Shown here one piece after another: positions 7,464-16,523 of a stretch of 54,466 nucleotides of DNA; within the stretch, counting starts at the first letter, position 1; each line of letters opens with the position of its first letter. This DNA comes from an uncultured Bacteroidales bacterium (GTDB taxonomy: Bacteria > Bacteroidota > Bacteroidia > Bacteroidales > FEN-979): NCBI GenBank assembly GCA_903875045.1, contig CAIQUS010000019.1, positions 1 through 54,466 on the forward strand. Reading direction: 5' to 3'. The notes below the pieces were generated by a model that worked only from the letters and a program-made list of their open reading frames with translations, was not told where the DNA came from and made no database searches. The translations under genes and the position numbers were made by a program.

Positions 7464-9326
7464 ATGAAGATTTTAAAGAGTGAGCCAGGTAAAGGGATGT
7501 CACATCTTGTGTTCGACCTGGTCCGACCATATAAAGGATGGCTCATAGTGGTATTCGCGGCCATGCTCATCGAAACGGCCATGAGTATTGCTGCACCGTG
7601 GCCCCTGAAGGTTATTCTTGATAATGTGGTAGGGAAGCATAAATTGCCGGAATATCTGGCATGGTTACGTGATTTTTCAATTGGGGAAAACACATTGGCC
7701 TTGGCAGGGGTGGCTGCGATTGGTTCTGTGATCATTGCCATCATCGGCGCTGTTGCAGGCTATATCGACAACTATTATACTGAAAGTGTGGCGCAATATG
7801 TTGCCAATGATCTTCGCCAGCGTCTCTATCATCACCTTCACCGCCTCTCCTTGAAGTATTATGACACCCACCAGGTTGGCAATCTTCTGAGTACCATCAC
7901 CTCTGATGTGGGAACCATTCAGAGTTTCGCCTCAACAACGTTGCTCGGCATTTTGGTTGATTCACTGACCATTGTCGGGATGGTTGGGGTGATGCTCTAC
8001 CTTAACTTCGATTTCGCCCTGGTTGCAGTTGGTGTTACTCCTTTCCTGCTGTTATTCGTTGCACGTTTCAAGAAGGCTGTAAAAAAGGCCACCCATGAAG
8101 TACGCATTCATCAAAGCAACATTGTGTCAGTTGTACAACAGGGTTTGGAATCCGTTCGTTCGGTAAAGGCATTTGGACGGCAGGACATGGAGGAGGAACG
8201 ACTCAAAGACGCGAGTATGAAGACCGTTCAGGCTGCCCTCAAGGCACGGCGGGTCAAGTCGCTCCTTTCGCCGATTGTTTCTGTGACCGTTTCGCTTTGC
8301 GTGGCGTTTGTTCTATGGCGAGGTGCCGGGCTTATTCTTAAAGATGCAATGACCATTGGTGCTTTGACGGTATTTCTTTCATATCTCAACAAGTTTTTCA
8401 AGCCGGTGCAGGATCTCGCTAAAATGACCAATGTTATTGCACAGGCTGCCGTGGGTCTGGAACGGATTCAAATGATTCTCGATGCCGACACCATCATTCC
8501 CCAGAAACCAGATGCACTGGTACCTGGCAAACTCAGGGGCGAAATAGTATTCGATCATGTTGCTTTCGCTTACGATCCGGCAGCACCGGTGTTACGCGAC
8601 ATCAATCTCACCATCAAACCCGGGCAACGTATCGGTATCTGTGGCCCGACCGGCGGAGGAAAGTCAACCGTACTTAGTTTGATTCCCCGATACTATGATC
8701 CGACTTCCGGGCAGGTTCTGATTGATGGTTTGGATGTAACCAGATACAAACTCGACCTGCTTCGGGCACAAATCGGGTTTGTATTACAGGAAACAGTGTT
8801 GTTTGCCGGTACCATCCGCGACAACATCGCTTATGGCCGGCCTGAGGCAACACCATTGGAAATCATAGAGGCGGCAAAGATGGCAAACGCACATGAGTTC
8901 ATCCAGCAGATGCCTCATGGGTACGAATCGCTTGTAGGGGAACGCGGAATGACGCTTTCGGGCGGTCAACGGCAGCGCATTGGCATTGCACGGGCCATCG
9001 TGCGGAACGCACCCATCCTTATACTCGATGAACCGACTGCCGCACTGGATACCGAGTCGGAAAAGTTGGTGATGGAAGCATTGGAAGTTCTGATGAAGGG
9101 GCGCACGGTTATTACCATCGCTCACCGGTTGAGTACCATTCGTAACGCCGACAAAATTGTTGTACTCAAAAACGGTTTTATCGCCGAAGAAGGCACCCAT
9201 GATCAACTTATCAGCCGTAACGAAATTTATGCAGGGCTATACCGCATCCAGAGTGGGGCCACACCTCCACCGGAAGTATCCCCGGGTGGCAAGGATGCAA
9301 ACCCTGATATAGCATCAATAAAATAA
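7464..9326 (+). CDS. ABC-type half-exporter (fused TMD-NBD, MsbA/BmrA type)
   Basis: A 620-residue type IV ABC half-exporter that should act as a homodimer in the inner membrane. The six-helix transmembrane domain covers about residues 20-330 and the nucleotide-binding domain about 345-590. Walker A (GPTGGGKST) lies near residue 395, the Q-loop region is 'GFVLQETVLFAGTI', the signature LSGGQ is near 498, Walker B (ILILDEPT) near 520, and the H-loop 'TIAHRLST' follows. All catalytic motifs are intact. The substrate cannot be read from the sequence; lipids, peptides or drugs are all possible. The PLD-like gene starts 45 nt downstream on the same strand, so the two are probably co-transcribed. 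Codon use appears more GC-rich than in the flanking genes, by eye. Confidence 0.9.
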   Translation: MKILKSEPGKGMSHLVFDLVRPYKGWLIVVFAAMLIETAMSIAAPWPLKVILDNVVGKHKLPEYLAWLRDFSIGENTLALAGVAAIGSVIIAIIGAVAGYIDNYYTESVAQYVANDLRQRLYHHLHRLSLKYYDTHQVGNLLSTITSDVGTIQSFASTTLLGILVDSLTIVGMVGVMLYLNFDFALVAVGVTPFLLLFVARFKKAVKKATHEVRIHQSNIVSVVQQGLESVRSVKAFGRQDMEEERLKDASMKTVQAALKARRVKSLLSPIVSVTVSLCVAFVLWRGAGLILKDAMTIGALTVFLSYLNKFFKPVQDLAKMTNVIAQAAVGLERIQMILDADTIIPQKPDALVPGKLRGEIVFDHVAFAYDPAAPVLRDINLTIKPGQRIGICGPTGGGKSTVLSLIPRYYDPTSGQVLIDGLDVTRYKLDLLRAQIGFVLQETVLFAGTIRDNIAYGRPEATPLEIIEAAKMANAHEFIQQMPHGYESLVGERGMTLSGGQRQRIGIARAIVRNAPILILDEPTAALDTESEKLVMEALEVLMKGRTVITIAHRLSTIRNADKIVVLKNGFIAEEGTHDQLISRNEIYAGLYRIQSGATPPPEVSPGGKDANPDIASIK

Positions 9327-9371
9327 CCAGCCCCATATAAAAACAACAACTGCTCAAAATCCGAAAACATT

Positions 9372-10388
9372 ATGCCAATCCGCACACTGATCGTTCTCCC
9401 CGATGAATCCTCAAAACCCTTCCTCGATGCAATTAACGCTGCAAAAAAGTCACTTCATGTCAAAATGTTTGTCTTTTCCGACCCAAATTTGCTGAATGTT
9501 GTTGTCGCAGCCCATCAGCGCGGAGTAAAAGTACGTGTTATGCTCAATGCAGCCCGCCGTGATGGTGAGGATGACAATGAGAAGGTTCGCACGGCCCTCG
9601 AACAGGCAGGCGTTGAGGTCAAAGACAGCAATCCCGGCTTCGGTATGACCCACGAGAAATCAATGGTGATTGATGAAAAAACTGCATTTGTAAAGTCGCT
9701 GAACTGGGTGACGCAAAATCTTGTTGAAACGCGCGATTACGCGATCTCAACCACACACCCTCACAGCGTGAGCGAAGTCATGAACTGTTTCGAGGCCGAC
9801 TGGAACCGGCAGGAATTTATGCCCGGCCTGAGTGCACATTTAATCTGGTGTCCGGCCAACGGACGCGAACGAATCGCACGGTTCATTGACGAAGTAAAGC
9901 ATACCCTGTTTATTCAGAACGAGCGTTTTCAGGATACTGTTATTATTGAGCGTCTTGTCCGTGCCAGGGAACGTGGCGTAAAAATTCATCTCATGACACG
10001 TCCGCCGCATTCATTGAAAAAGGAAAAGATCATCGAAGGTGTTGGTGGTTTGCGAATCATGGATGATGTTGGTATTAAAATTCATAAACTCAAACATCTG
10101 AAACTGCATGGAAAGATGTTGCTGGCCGATGGGCTGCGGGCCATTGTAGGTTCGATCAATCTGGCTCCCGGCAGTTTTGATGACCGCCGTGAACTGGCTA
10201 TCGAAGTTCACGATGACGACATTGTCGATCGTCTCCAGGTCGTTGCCCACCATGATTGGGAAAATTCACATGCGCTGGATCTCACTGACGAAGGCTTGTT
10301 CCTCGATCTCGAAGAGAATGGCAGCGGTGGTTCAGAGAAACTTGTGCTGAGAATGGACGACAAACATGGAAAGATGCAAAAGAAGTAA
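9372..10388 (+). CDS. Phospholipase D-like protein with two HKD motifs
   Basis: 338 residues with two complete HxKx4D motifs: H94-K96-D101 in 'THEKSMVID' followed by 'SLNW', and H246-K248-D253 in 'LHGKMLLAD' followed by 'GSINLAPGSFDDRRE'. Two HKD halves make one active site in the PLD superfamily, which includes cardiolipin synthases, phosphatidyltransferases and nucleases. The protein is shorter than bacterial cardiolipin synthases (~480 aa) and lacks N-terminal membrane helices or a signal peptide, so it is probably cytoplasmic or peripheral. It follows the ABC exporter by 45 nt, hinting at a lipid-modification or lipid-export pairing (inference). The exact substrate is unknown. Confidence 0.82.
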   Translation: MPIRTLIVLPDESSKPFLDAINAAKKSLHVKMFVFSDPNLLNVVVAAHQRGVKVRVMLNAARRDGEDDNEKVRTALEQAGVEVKDSNPGFGMTHEKSMVIDEKTAFVKSLNWVTQNLVETRDYAISTTHPHSVSEVMNCFEADWNRQEFMPGLSAHLIWCPANGRERIARFIDEVKHTLFIQNERFQDTVIIERLVRARERGVKIHLMTRPPHSLKKEKIIEGVGGLRIMDDVGIKIHKLKHLKLHGKMLLADGLRAIVGSINLAPGSFDDRRELAIEVHDDDIVDRLQVVAHHDWENSHALDLTDEGLFLDLEENGSGGSEKLVLRMDDKHGKMQKK

Positions 10389-10412
10389 CAAGGCATCAAC
10401 AAACTTCAGGGG

Positions 10413-11582
10413 TCAGGAAAATTCAACTGATTTTTCCGCAAGCCGTTTGAATCTCCAGTAACACAAAAATGAAAAAAGCACCAGCAGCAGCAACATGTGA
10501 ATTATTGTGAAAGAATTATCACTGAACGTGCCGCCCTGCTGGGCTACCGAAATATATGCCTGCATAAACGGGGTAGTGGGCAGAAGCGAAGAAATGACCT
10601 GAATAAATACAGGGAGCATCTTGAATGGCCATGAGTAACCTGTGATCAGAAAGATGGGATAAGAAGAAAATGCCATGATCTGCAAACAAAGAAGTTGCGA
10701 TTTGAAGAATGATCCGATCCACATAGCCATCGGGATCAGCGTGAGCAGAAATAAAGTAATTAAAACTGCAAGAGTTCCTGTATTTCCAAGTAAGGTGAGA
10801 TGAAATACTGAAAAGTTAATGGTCAGTACAAAAAGGGCATACGAAGCAAAAAGGAAAAAATAAAAGAGCCCTTTGCCGATAATTCCAGGGAGAATATGGT
10901 GATTTGTCATTGAGAACCATTCATCCAGACTCTTTTTCATCCTTTCTGCCGACACGCTTTCTGCGAGACCTAAAAGCAGTGTTTGCTGTAATATCAGCAT
11001 CAGTAAACCCGGCAATAAAAATGCGCCATAACTGGAACTTTCATTAAACATCGGATGGTAATCAAGATTGACCGGCATTGCCTCATCCAGGGAAGTTTTA
11101 TCGCTTAATCCTTTCATCTGAAAATACTCCATCCGCACCCCGGCACTGACTGCCAGACATATCTTGGTTACAGAGGCAATCAGGTCGCTTGACGGCAGAA
11201 AACGTCCGGCATTTACCGCTAATACGGCATTTCCCTGCTGCAAAGAAAGCACTTTTCGCTCCAATCCCTTGTCAATGTAAAAATACCCCTGGCATTCACC
11301 TTCGTACATCAGGTGTTGGGCCAGGTCAACCGAAGGTTCAATGATTACATCGACCATTTGCAGGTTGTTAATTTGCTGGATCAGCAGGCGCGACAAACTG
11401 GTTTGGTCATCATCAACAACTGCCAGTTTCACCTTTTCCTCATCTTTATACGAATAGATACTGCCATAAAAGAACAGATAGAGCAGCGGAGCAATCAGCA
11501 GAGTCAGGAGCAGGCTGTGATCTTCACCGATCAGTTTCAGTTCCCTTAAAAAAACAGAAATTATGCCCTGTGTCGCCTTCAT
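10413..11582 (-). CDS. ABC-2 type permease, distal gene of efflux operon
   Basis: A 389-residue membrane protein of the ABC-2 permease family (YhhJ/YbhR-like). One N-terminal TM helix (~22-40) is followed by a ~150-residue periplasmic domain containing 'KLAVVDDDQTSLSRLLIQQI'-like sequence. Five further helices lie in the C-terminal half, including the family's 'SYGAFLLPGLLMLILQQTLLLG' and 'GYSWPFKMLP' segments. The ATG overlaps the stop of the preceding permease by 4 nt, indicating translational coupling. Together the two permeases would form the heterodimeric inner-membrane part of a tripartite pump. No ATPase gene accompanies them. Confidence 0.85.
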   Translation of the reverse strand: MKATQGIISVFLRELKLIGEDHSLLLTLLIAPLLYLFFYGSIYSYKDEEKVKLAVVDDDQTSLSRLLIQQINNLQMVDVIIEPSVDLAQHLMYEGECQGYFYIDKGLERKVLSLQQGNAVLAVNAGRFLPSSDLIASVTKICLAVSAGVRMEYFQMKGLSDKTSLDEAMPVNLDYHPMFNESSSYGAFLLPGLLMLILQQTLLLGLAESVSAERMKKSLDEWFSMTNHHILPGIIGKGLFYFFLFASYALFVLTINFSVFHLTLLGNTGTLAVLITLFLLTLIPMAMWIGSFFKSQLLCLQIMAFSSYPIFLITGYSWPFKMLPVFIQVISSLLPTTPFMQAYISVAQQGGTFSDNSFTIIHMLLLLVLFSFLCYWRFKRLAEKSVEFS

Positions 11583-12742
11583 AAAACAATATACTCCTTT
11601 CGTATTTTGTTTTTCAGAACAAGAAGGGCCACCGGGAATGTTACCAGCACAAACAACAGCAAAACACCCATTTCATGAAATGCATACCTGAAGGGCAGCT
11701 GCATCTGGTATAGTTTTACAAATCCATCGAGAAAGGAGGAATAGGGCATCACCCATGCATAGTACTGGTCGTACCAGGGCATTGCCCACCGGGGGAAGGT
11801 ATAGCCACTGAATACAAAAGCCGGCGCCGTATAAAAGAGTGCAATATCTGTTGACAGCATGGTGTCGCTGAAAATTACCGAGATCAGCATGCCAACGCTG
11901 ATACAGGCCATAGCCAGCAAGGAGAAAAGGATGAAAAAATGGAAGGTGGCCGCAGGATTCCAGATGCCGAAAATGGGAAAGATGATACCGGTTACGAGGA
12001 TGAAATTTATCCAAGCAACAACGAGGTGGGCAAGTGCTTTCCCCGACAAGATCCGCAGGGCCGATCCCCTGGCAAGGTTGTAAAGTTCCTGCGTAGTCCC
12101 GGTTTCCGATTCATAGTTGAAGAGCAGGACACCCACCATGATGATGATCATTTGCAAAGCAACGGTGATCAACCCTGGTACCAGGTATTGGAAATAATTG
12201 TAACCGGGATTATAGAGGGGAAGTGTTGTAAGTTGAACCGGCTGAACCAATGCCATGGCTTTTTCGCGGTTGATGCCCGATTGGATTAATTTTTCCAGGA
12301 TCACCCCGGCTCCGCCTGTGATGATCACCTCCGATGCGTTCCTGTACAGCAGTTTGGCAGGTACCAGCGACGATGCATTGGTGTAAAGTGTGATGTTAAC
12401 GGGTTGGCCGCTCATAAGATGCTCTTCCATTTTCACCGGGAAGTGGACGGCCCCCATTACTTCTCCTTTGAGAATCAGCATTTCGAGTTCCGACTGGCTT
12501 TTTATCTGACGGGTAATGTGAATGCTTTCCATTTGTTCGAGCAGAAAGGTCAGCTGCCTTGAAACGGGGGAATGGCTGTCATCCCAGATGGCAAAAGGTA
12601 AATCTTTTACTTTTTCCTTCTCATAGATCAAGGCATAAAAGAAAAACAATAACGGTGGCAGGATCAGTAACAGCCAGTAAAAAACAGGCAAAGTCAATAT
12701 CCTTCGCCATTCCCTGATCACGATGTGGAGCACAGGCCTCAT
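11579..12742 (-). CDS. ABC-2 type permease, proximal
   Basis: 387 residues from the ATG at 12740-12742. The frame stays open further upstream, but that part overlaps the adaptor gene and lacks permease features, whereas the chosen start gives a clean N-terminus (MRPVLHIVIREWRRI) and an ATGA overlap with the adaptor stop. The layout is an N-terminal TM helix, a periplasmic domain ('FAIWDDSHSPVSRQLTFLLE') and then five helices with 'YFQYLVPGLITVALQMIIIM' and 'GYTFPRWAMP'. It is homologous to the next permease ('GYSWPFKMLP' at the same site), so the pair arose by duplication and probably forms a heterodimer. Drug, heavy-metal or envelope-component export are all possible. Confidence 0.85.
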   Translation of the reverse strand: MRPVLHIVIREWRRILTLPVFYWLLLILPPLLFFFYALIYEKEKVKDLPFAIWDDSHSPVSRQLTFLLEQMESIHITRQIKSQSELEMLILKGEVMGAVHFPVKMEEHLMSGQPVNITLYTNASSLVPAKLLYRNASEVIITGGAGVILEKLIQSGINREKAMALVQPVQLTTLPLYNPGYNYFQYLVPGLITVALQMIIIMVGVLLFNYESETGTTQELYNLARGSALRILSGKALAHLVVAWINFILVTGIIFPIFGIWNPAATFHFFILFSLLAMACISVGMLISVIFSDTMLSTDIALFYTAPAFVFSGYTFPRWAMPWYDQYYAWVMPYSSFLDGFVKLYQMQLPFRYAFHEMGVLLLFVLVTFPVALLVLKNKIRKEYIVL

Positions 12743-13734
12743 CAGGGGAGGATTAATGAGGCAGTCATTCCGGGGCGAAATCCACTGATGGAAGCAGGGT
12801 TGACTATTGCAAACTCTACTGTAAAAGTCCGGAGCTCGAATTTTCCGCTTTCCTTGATTGGAACCCAATCGGCAAATTCAAGAGAAGGCTCAATATGAGA
12901 AACACTGACAGCAAAGGTTTCAGGCTCGCATCCGGGCATTGTTACTTTAAAAATCTTTCCCGGTGAAATGCCTTTCATCCGATCCTGCCTGATATTGAAG
13001 CGGATAAATTGAGAATTTTTTTTCATCAGGGTGATGATCGGATATCCAATGGAAACAAATTCGCCTTTATGGATCACCACCGATGAAATAACACCTTCGG
13101 AAGGAGAAAAGATGCGGGTATCACCTTTGATGGATTGGGTGAGAAACAACCCCTGTTCGGCTTGCTGAACGCCTATTTGTGCCGCTTTTATCAATTCGGG
13201 CTGATTCCCTTTCTGCAACATTTCGAGATTCATCCGGGCTGATTCCATTTCATGTTTTGATGCCATGTATTGCAGTTGGATCAGATCCCTTTCCTCTCCT
13301 GAAATCACTTGCTTTTTATACAGGTTTTCGATCCGTTCATTGGTTTGCATGGCCACTTCATATTGTTGTTGGGCAACCTGATAAAGATTTCGGGCCATGC
13401 CGATCAGTTCGGGGCGGGTGCCTTTACGCAGCAATTCCAGTTGGGTTTTTGCTGCATCCAGGTTCAACACCGCCTGCTGCTGAAATGAGCTCACTTCTGT
13501 GCTGCCGAGTACTGCCAGAATTTGATTTTCCACTACAGTATCGCCTTCATGCACTGCCAGTGAGTCGAGTTTTCCGGGGATGGTTGAAGAGATGTTGATA
13601 AATTCTGCATCTGCCATACCGATTACGGTATTTTCATCAGGAAGACCACTCTTTTTAAATAGAAAAATCAAGGCTACGAGCAAAACAACGATCGGAATAG
13701 AGATGGTCCAATACCGGGTGATTAGTTTTTTCAT
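12742..13734 (-). CDS. HlyD-family periplasmic adaptor of efflux operon
   Basis: A 330-residue membrane fusion protein. One N-terminal TM anchor (~9-27) is followed by a split biotinyl-lipoyl domain: first half 'GKLDSLAVHEGDTVVENQILA' region (~53-75), second half 'IFSPSEGVISSVVIHKGEFV' region (~207-230). A long alpha-helical hairpin (~80-195) lies between, and a beta-barrel and membrane-proximal domain follow. It resembles YbhG/EmrA-like adaptors that bridge an inner-membrane pump to TolC. Its stop codon overlaps the start of the first permease (ATGA), and its start lies 58 nt after the TolC-like gene. Confidence 0.88.
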   Translation of the reverse strand: MKKLITRYWTISIPIVVLLVALIFLFKKSGLPDENTVIGMADAEFINISSTIPGKLDSLAVHEGDTVVENQILAVLGSTEVSSFQQQAVLNLDAAKTQLELLRKGTRPELIGMARNLYQVAQQQYEVAMQTNERIENLYKKQVISGEERDLIQLQYMASKHEMESARMNLEMLQKGNQPELIKAAQIGVQQAEQGLFLTQSIKGDTRIFSPSEGVISSVVIHKGEFVSIGYPIITLMKKNSQFIRFNIRQDRMKGISPGKIFKVTMPGCEPETFAVSVSHIEPSLEFADWVPIKESGKFELRTFTVEFAIVNPASISGFRPGMTASLILP

Positions 13735-13792
13735 AAGTTCAATGTTTATCTGCTTACCCCTGTTTTCCAGGGATATGTGGGCTTTGAGGGCT

Positions 13793-15244
13793 TTATTTGA
13801 GATATTCTGTAATGCGTTGAGAAGCTCCGGTCAGGTTAAAATAGTCGGCCAGTGAAATATAGTATCCGAAAACGGTTGTATAATAAGCTTTTTCAATTTC
13901 TTCCTGGATGATCAGGGCATCATTGATGTCTTTGGGTGACGAAAAATTATTTCGGGCACGTTCCCCAATGAGTGAAGTAGTGGTCCTTGCCTCTCTTCTG
14001 GCACTGTCGAGGGTTGAAATGTCCTGTTGCATTGATTTAAGCCGGTTAAGGGCCACTGTGAGTTTTGTATTAAGTCCGGTGCGTGTATTTTCTTCCTGTA
14101 GGAAAACCTCTTCAGCAATTTGCTTCGTTGCCTGAACCCGTTTATAATTTTTAAAACCATCAAACAAACTCCACTGGAGTTCAACCCCTATCATCCAGGG
14201 TGGTGTGGTTACAGGCAATTCCTTCTGGTAGAGGTTGATATTGGCAACCCCGAAAAGATTGGGCAGAAGCAGCGACCGGGCTCCTTTGATGTTGGTTCTG
14301 GCCAGGAGTGTATTATTTCCTGCAATAAGCAGCAAAGGATTTTGCAAAGAGGGGTTTGTTTCCCGGGATTGCAGTGCTGACTGGTTGTACCGAAGGGTAT
14401 CTGTTATCTTTAACAAAGTATCTCCCGGCACACCAAGCAACCGGTTCATCTCGGCAAGTCCATTTTGCTTGTCGAGAAATGTATTGTTTAACCGGGTTCG
14501 GGCCTGCACAAGCAATACCCTGGTCCAGTTTTGGTAATAAGGCGGAATAATGTTGTTTTTAACCAGTTCAATAACGAAATTTTCATTTTTCTCGAAAGAT
14601 GTCACTGTTTCCTGATTCAGATGAAGCAACGTATTCAGGTAAAGAATCCTGATGTATTGCAGGGCAATTGTCAGATCCAATTCATTTTCGACCAGCTGAT
14701 TGTTGAGAATACCCGATTTAAGCTCTGTGGAAGCCACACTCCTGGCGGTACTCAGTTTGCCTCCCAGCCAAATAGGTTGTCTGACAAACAGGCCTGCAGT
14801 AAAATACTGCTGCTGGCTCAATTCAGGGTTATAGTCGGGGTATGCACCTTCAATAATGGTTTTGGAGGTGTTATATATCTCCTGTTGCACGGGCCCGGGC
14901 AGGTTTTGTCCGGTAATTTGCCGGTAAACTTCGTTGGCAGTGTACATACTCTGCCGCGATGAGCCAAGAACGACCCCGTCCTTTACAGCCTGGAGATTGA
15001 TGGTAAGCGGGTTGCTCAGGTAGTTATACCCGGCCAGCAGATCAACTGCCGGCAGCATGGAAAGTTTTTCGGCTGCAAGGGAATATTTTTTCGCCTGAAT
15101 GCTGTGTTGCGATTGCCTGATCAGGAGATTGTTTTTATGCGCAAGTAAAAAGCAGGTTTGTAAGGTCACATCCTGACCGGTGAGTACTGAGGGTGTAAAG
15201 GCAACGAGTAAAATAGGAATAAAAAAGAGCGGGTTCAGTTTCAT
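13793..15244 (-). CDS. TolC-family outer-membrane efflux protein
   Basis: 483 residues with a signal peptide (residues 1-22, 'LVAFTPSVLTGQDV'). It has the two-fold repeated outer-membrane efflux protein domain: helices rich in Q, N and L, with 'GAYPDYNPELSQQQYFTAGLFVRQP' and 'ANINLYQKELPVTTPPWMIGVELQWSLFDGFKNYKRV' as the barrel-bordering regions. Three copies would form the outer-membrane channel-tunnel. First gene of the TolC-HlyD-permease-permease operon. A TATATTTG box on the minus strand at 15267-15274 is a possible -7 promoter element. Confidence 0.88.
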   Translation of the reverse strand: MKLNPLFFIPILLVAFTPSVLTGQDVTLQTCFLLAHKNNLLIRQSQHSIQAKKYSLAAEKLSMLPAVDLLAGYNYLSNPLTINLQAVKDGVVLGSSRQSMYTANEVYRQITGQNLPGPVQQEIYNTSKTIIEGAYPDYNPELSQQQYFTAGLFVRQPIWLGGKLSTARSVASTELKSGILNNQLVENELDLTIALQYIRILYLNTLLHLNQETVTSFEKNENFVIELVKNNIIPPYYQNWTRVLLVQARTRLNNTFLDKQNGLAEMNRLLGVPGDTLLKITDTLRYNQSALQSRETNPSLQNPLLLIAGNNTLLARTNIKGARSLLLPNLFGVANINLYQKELPVTTPPWMIGVELQWSLFDGFKNYKRVQATKQIAEEVFLQEENTRTGLNTKLTVALNRLKSMQQDISTLDSARREARTTTSLIGERARNNFSSPKDINDALIIQEEIEKAYYTTVFGYYISLADYFNLTGASQRITEYLK

Positions 15245-15266
15245 AGAGGATTCTCAATGTTGATAA

Positions 15267-15274
15267 CAAATATA
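15267..15274 (-). promoter_or_regulatory. Possible -7 box of the efflux operon
   Basis: Minus-strand TATATTTG matches TAnnTTTG exactly and lies 23 nt before the TolC-like start. No TTTG is found at the expected upstream distance, so confidence is low. Confidence 0.3.
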
Positions 15275-15386
15275 TCAATATACAGCGGAAAAATACCCTT
15301 TATAGCAAAACATTTTATTTTTGGAATTGAATGGGTTGCAGACTGGAATATAATTTATTATTTTTACAGAAATAAAAACAAATCCT

Positions 15387-16460
15387 ATGAAAAAACTGAC
15401 CATGTCTCTGCTGTTTCAAATGGTTCTTGTCGCATTTTTAGCAGCCCAAAATCCACGAAATGTGTTGATTTACAACCTTACGAGCACCAATTGCGGGCCT
15501 TGTTCCTGCATGGATTCCATTCTGGGGCGCGTTGTACTGCCCGCATATCCTGCCACCATTGTTGTTGCACTTCACGGATCAGGGTCGAAATTTAACACCT
15601 ACCGGGGCGATAGTGCGATTTTCTATTTTAAAGCCGACTATGAACCAAGTGGCTTCATCGACGGGCTTGGCTACGATGTTGAACATGCAGTCATTACAGA
15701 CTCTGTGGCAAAACGTTATCAGTACAGTTCGGAGGCGCCGGTAAAAATTGCGATCCAAACCAAAACATGGGATCCGGCTACCCGGAAGGTTGATGTTACA
15801 ATGAATTTAACCAACCTGGGTGCAACGATGACAGGATCATACAGGATCAATGTGATCGTGACGGAGGATCATATCCACCACCCTCACTGGACTGCTAAAG
15901 GATGTGTCACCCCCGATGATCCGAGCGGGCTGCCAATCCGGAATGATTATTTTAACAACTGGGTTACACGGTCCATGGTTTACTATTCGAAAGGTGACCA
16001 CCTGGTAGGCCCAACCTGGCCGGCGCAGCAAACAGTGACACGGAACTGCTCTTTTTCCATTGATACTTCCTGGGTCCCGCAAAACTGTAACTTTGTGGTT
16101 GTGGTTTACCGTGAAGCAGACTCTCTTTATAAAGCCAATGTGCAGCAGGCCGTCAGGCAATCGGTAACCAACGGGATCGGAATTTCTGAAATATCCCCTG
16201 ACAAGGAACCAGTCCTGAAAATTTTTCCAAATCCCTCCAAAGGGCTCACCAATATTCATTTCTCAGTGGCCACCAAAGGCGAATGCAGGTTGAGCGTTCT
16301 GGATATGAATGGACAGTTAGTGGAAACCCTGTTCGAGGGTATGGTCAATACCGGTTTATATAATGTGGAAACCGATACACGAAAGTATTCAGCTGGGGGT
16401 TACTTTGTTGTGCTGAACACACCGGACGGATCGCAGCAAACCCGGTTTGTTGTTCCTTAA
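15387..16460 (+). CDS. Omp28-like secreted protein with T9SS sorting domain
   Basis: A 357-residue protein with signal peptide (MKKLTMSLLFQMVLVAFLAAQ) and a thioredoxin-like domain opening 'NVLIYNLTSTNCGPCSCMDS'. The CGPC pair is C36 and C39, and C41 follows. This arrangement and the later 'SGFIDGLGYD' segment resemble Omp28-related outer-membrane proteins of Porphyromonas and relatives. A beta-sandwich region (~125-240) follows, and the last ~80 residues are a type A T9SS sorting domain ('FPNPSKGLTNIHF' ... 'GGYFVVLNT'). Cell-surface location is likely; a redox role is possible but unproven. It is divergent from the efflux operon and has its own transcription unit, ending in a strong hairpin. 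Confidence 0.82.
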   Translation: MKKLTMSLLFQMVLVAFLAAQNPRNVLIYNLTSTNCGPCSCMDSILGRVVLPAYPATIVVALHGSGSKFNTYRGDSAIFYFKADYEPSGFIDGLGYDVEHAVITDSVAKRYQYSSEAPVKIAIQTKTWDPATRKVDVTMNLTNLGATMTGSYRINVIVTEDHIHHPHWTAKGCVTPDDPSGLPIRNDYFNNWVTRSMVYYSKGDHLVGPTWPAQQTVTRNCSFSIDTSWVPQNCNFVVVVYREADSLYKANVQQAVRQSVTNGIGISEISPDKEPVLKIFPNPSKGLTNIHFSVATKGECRLSVLDMNGQLVETLFEGMVNTGLYNVETDTRKYSAGGYFVVLNTPDGSQQTRFVVP

Positions 16461-16496
16461 CAGGATAAACCTTGGCTCAACCGGGTTTGCTGCGAT
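16430..16496 (+). terminator. Hairpin with 18-bp perfect arms, 5' arm inside the CDS
   Basis: Arms 16430-16447 and 16479-16496 are exact reverse complements (18 bp), with a 31-nt loop. The left arm lies in the last codons of the Omp28-like gene and the right arm in the 63-bp spacer before the convergent fumC end. It probably acts as a transcription terminator or mRNA-end stabiliser. It is not followed by a long T run on the plus strand. Confidence 0.55.
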
Positions 16497-16523
16497 AAAT
16501 GCGGCAATGATTATTTTGTAGGT

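Noticed and set aside
14531-14962. 143-codon plus-strand frame inside the TolC-like gene
   Set aside because: Antisense shadow of the well-supported TolC-family gene, with no domain or ribosome site.
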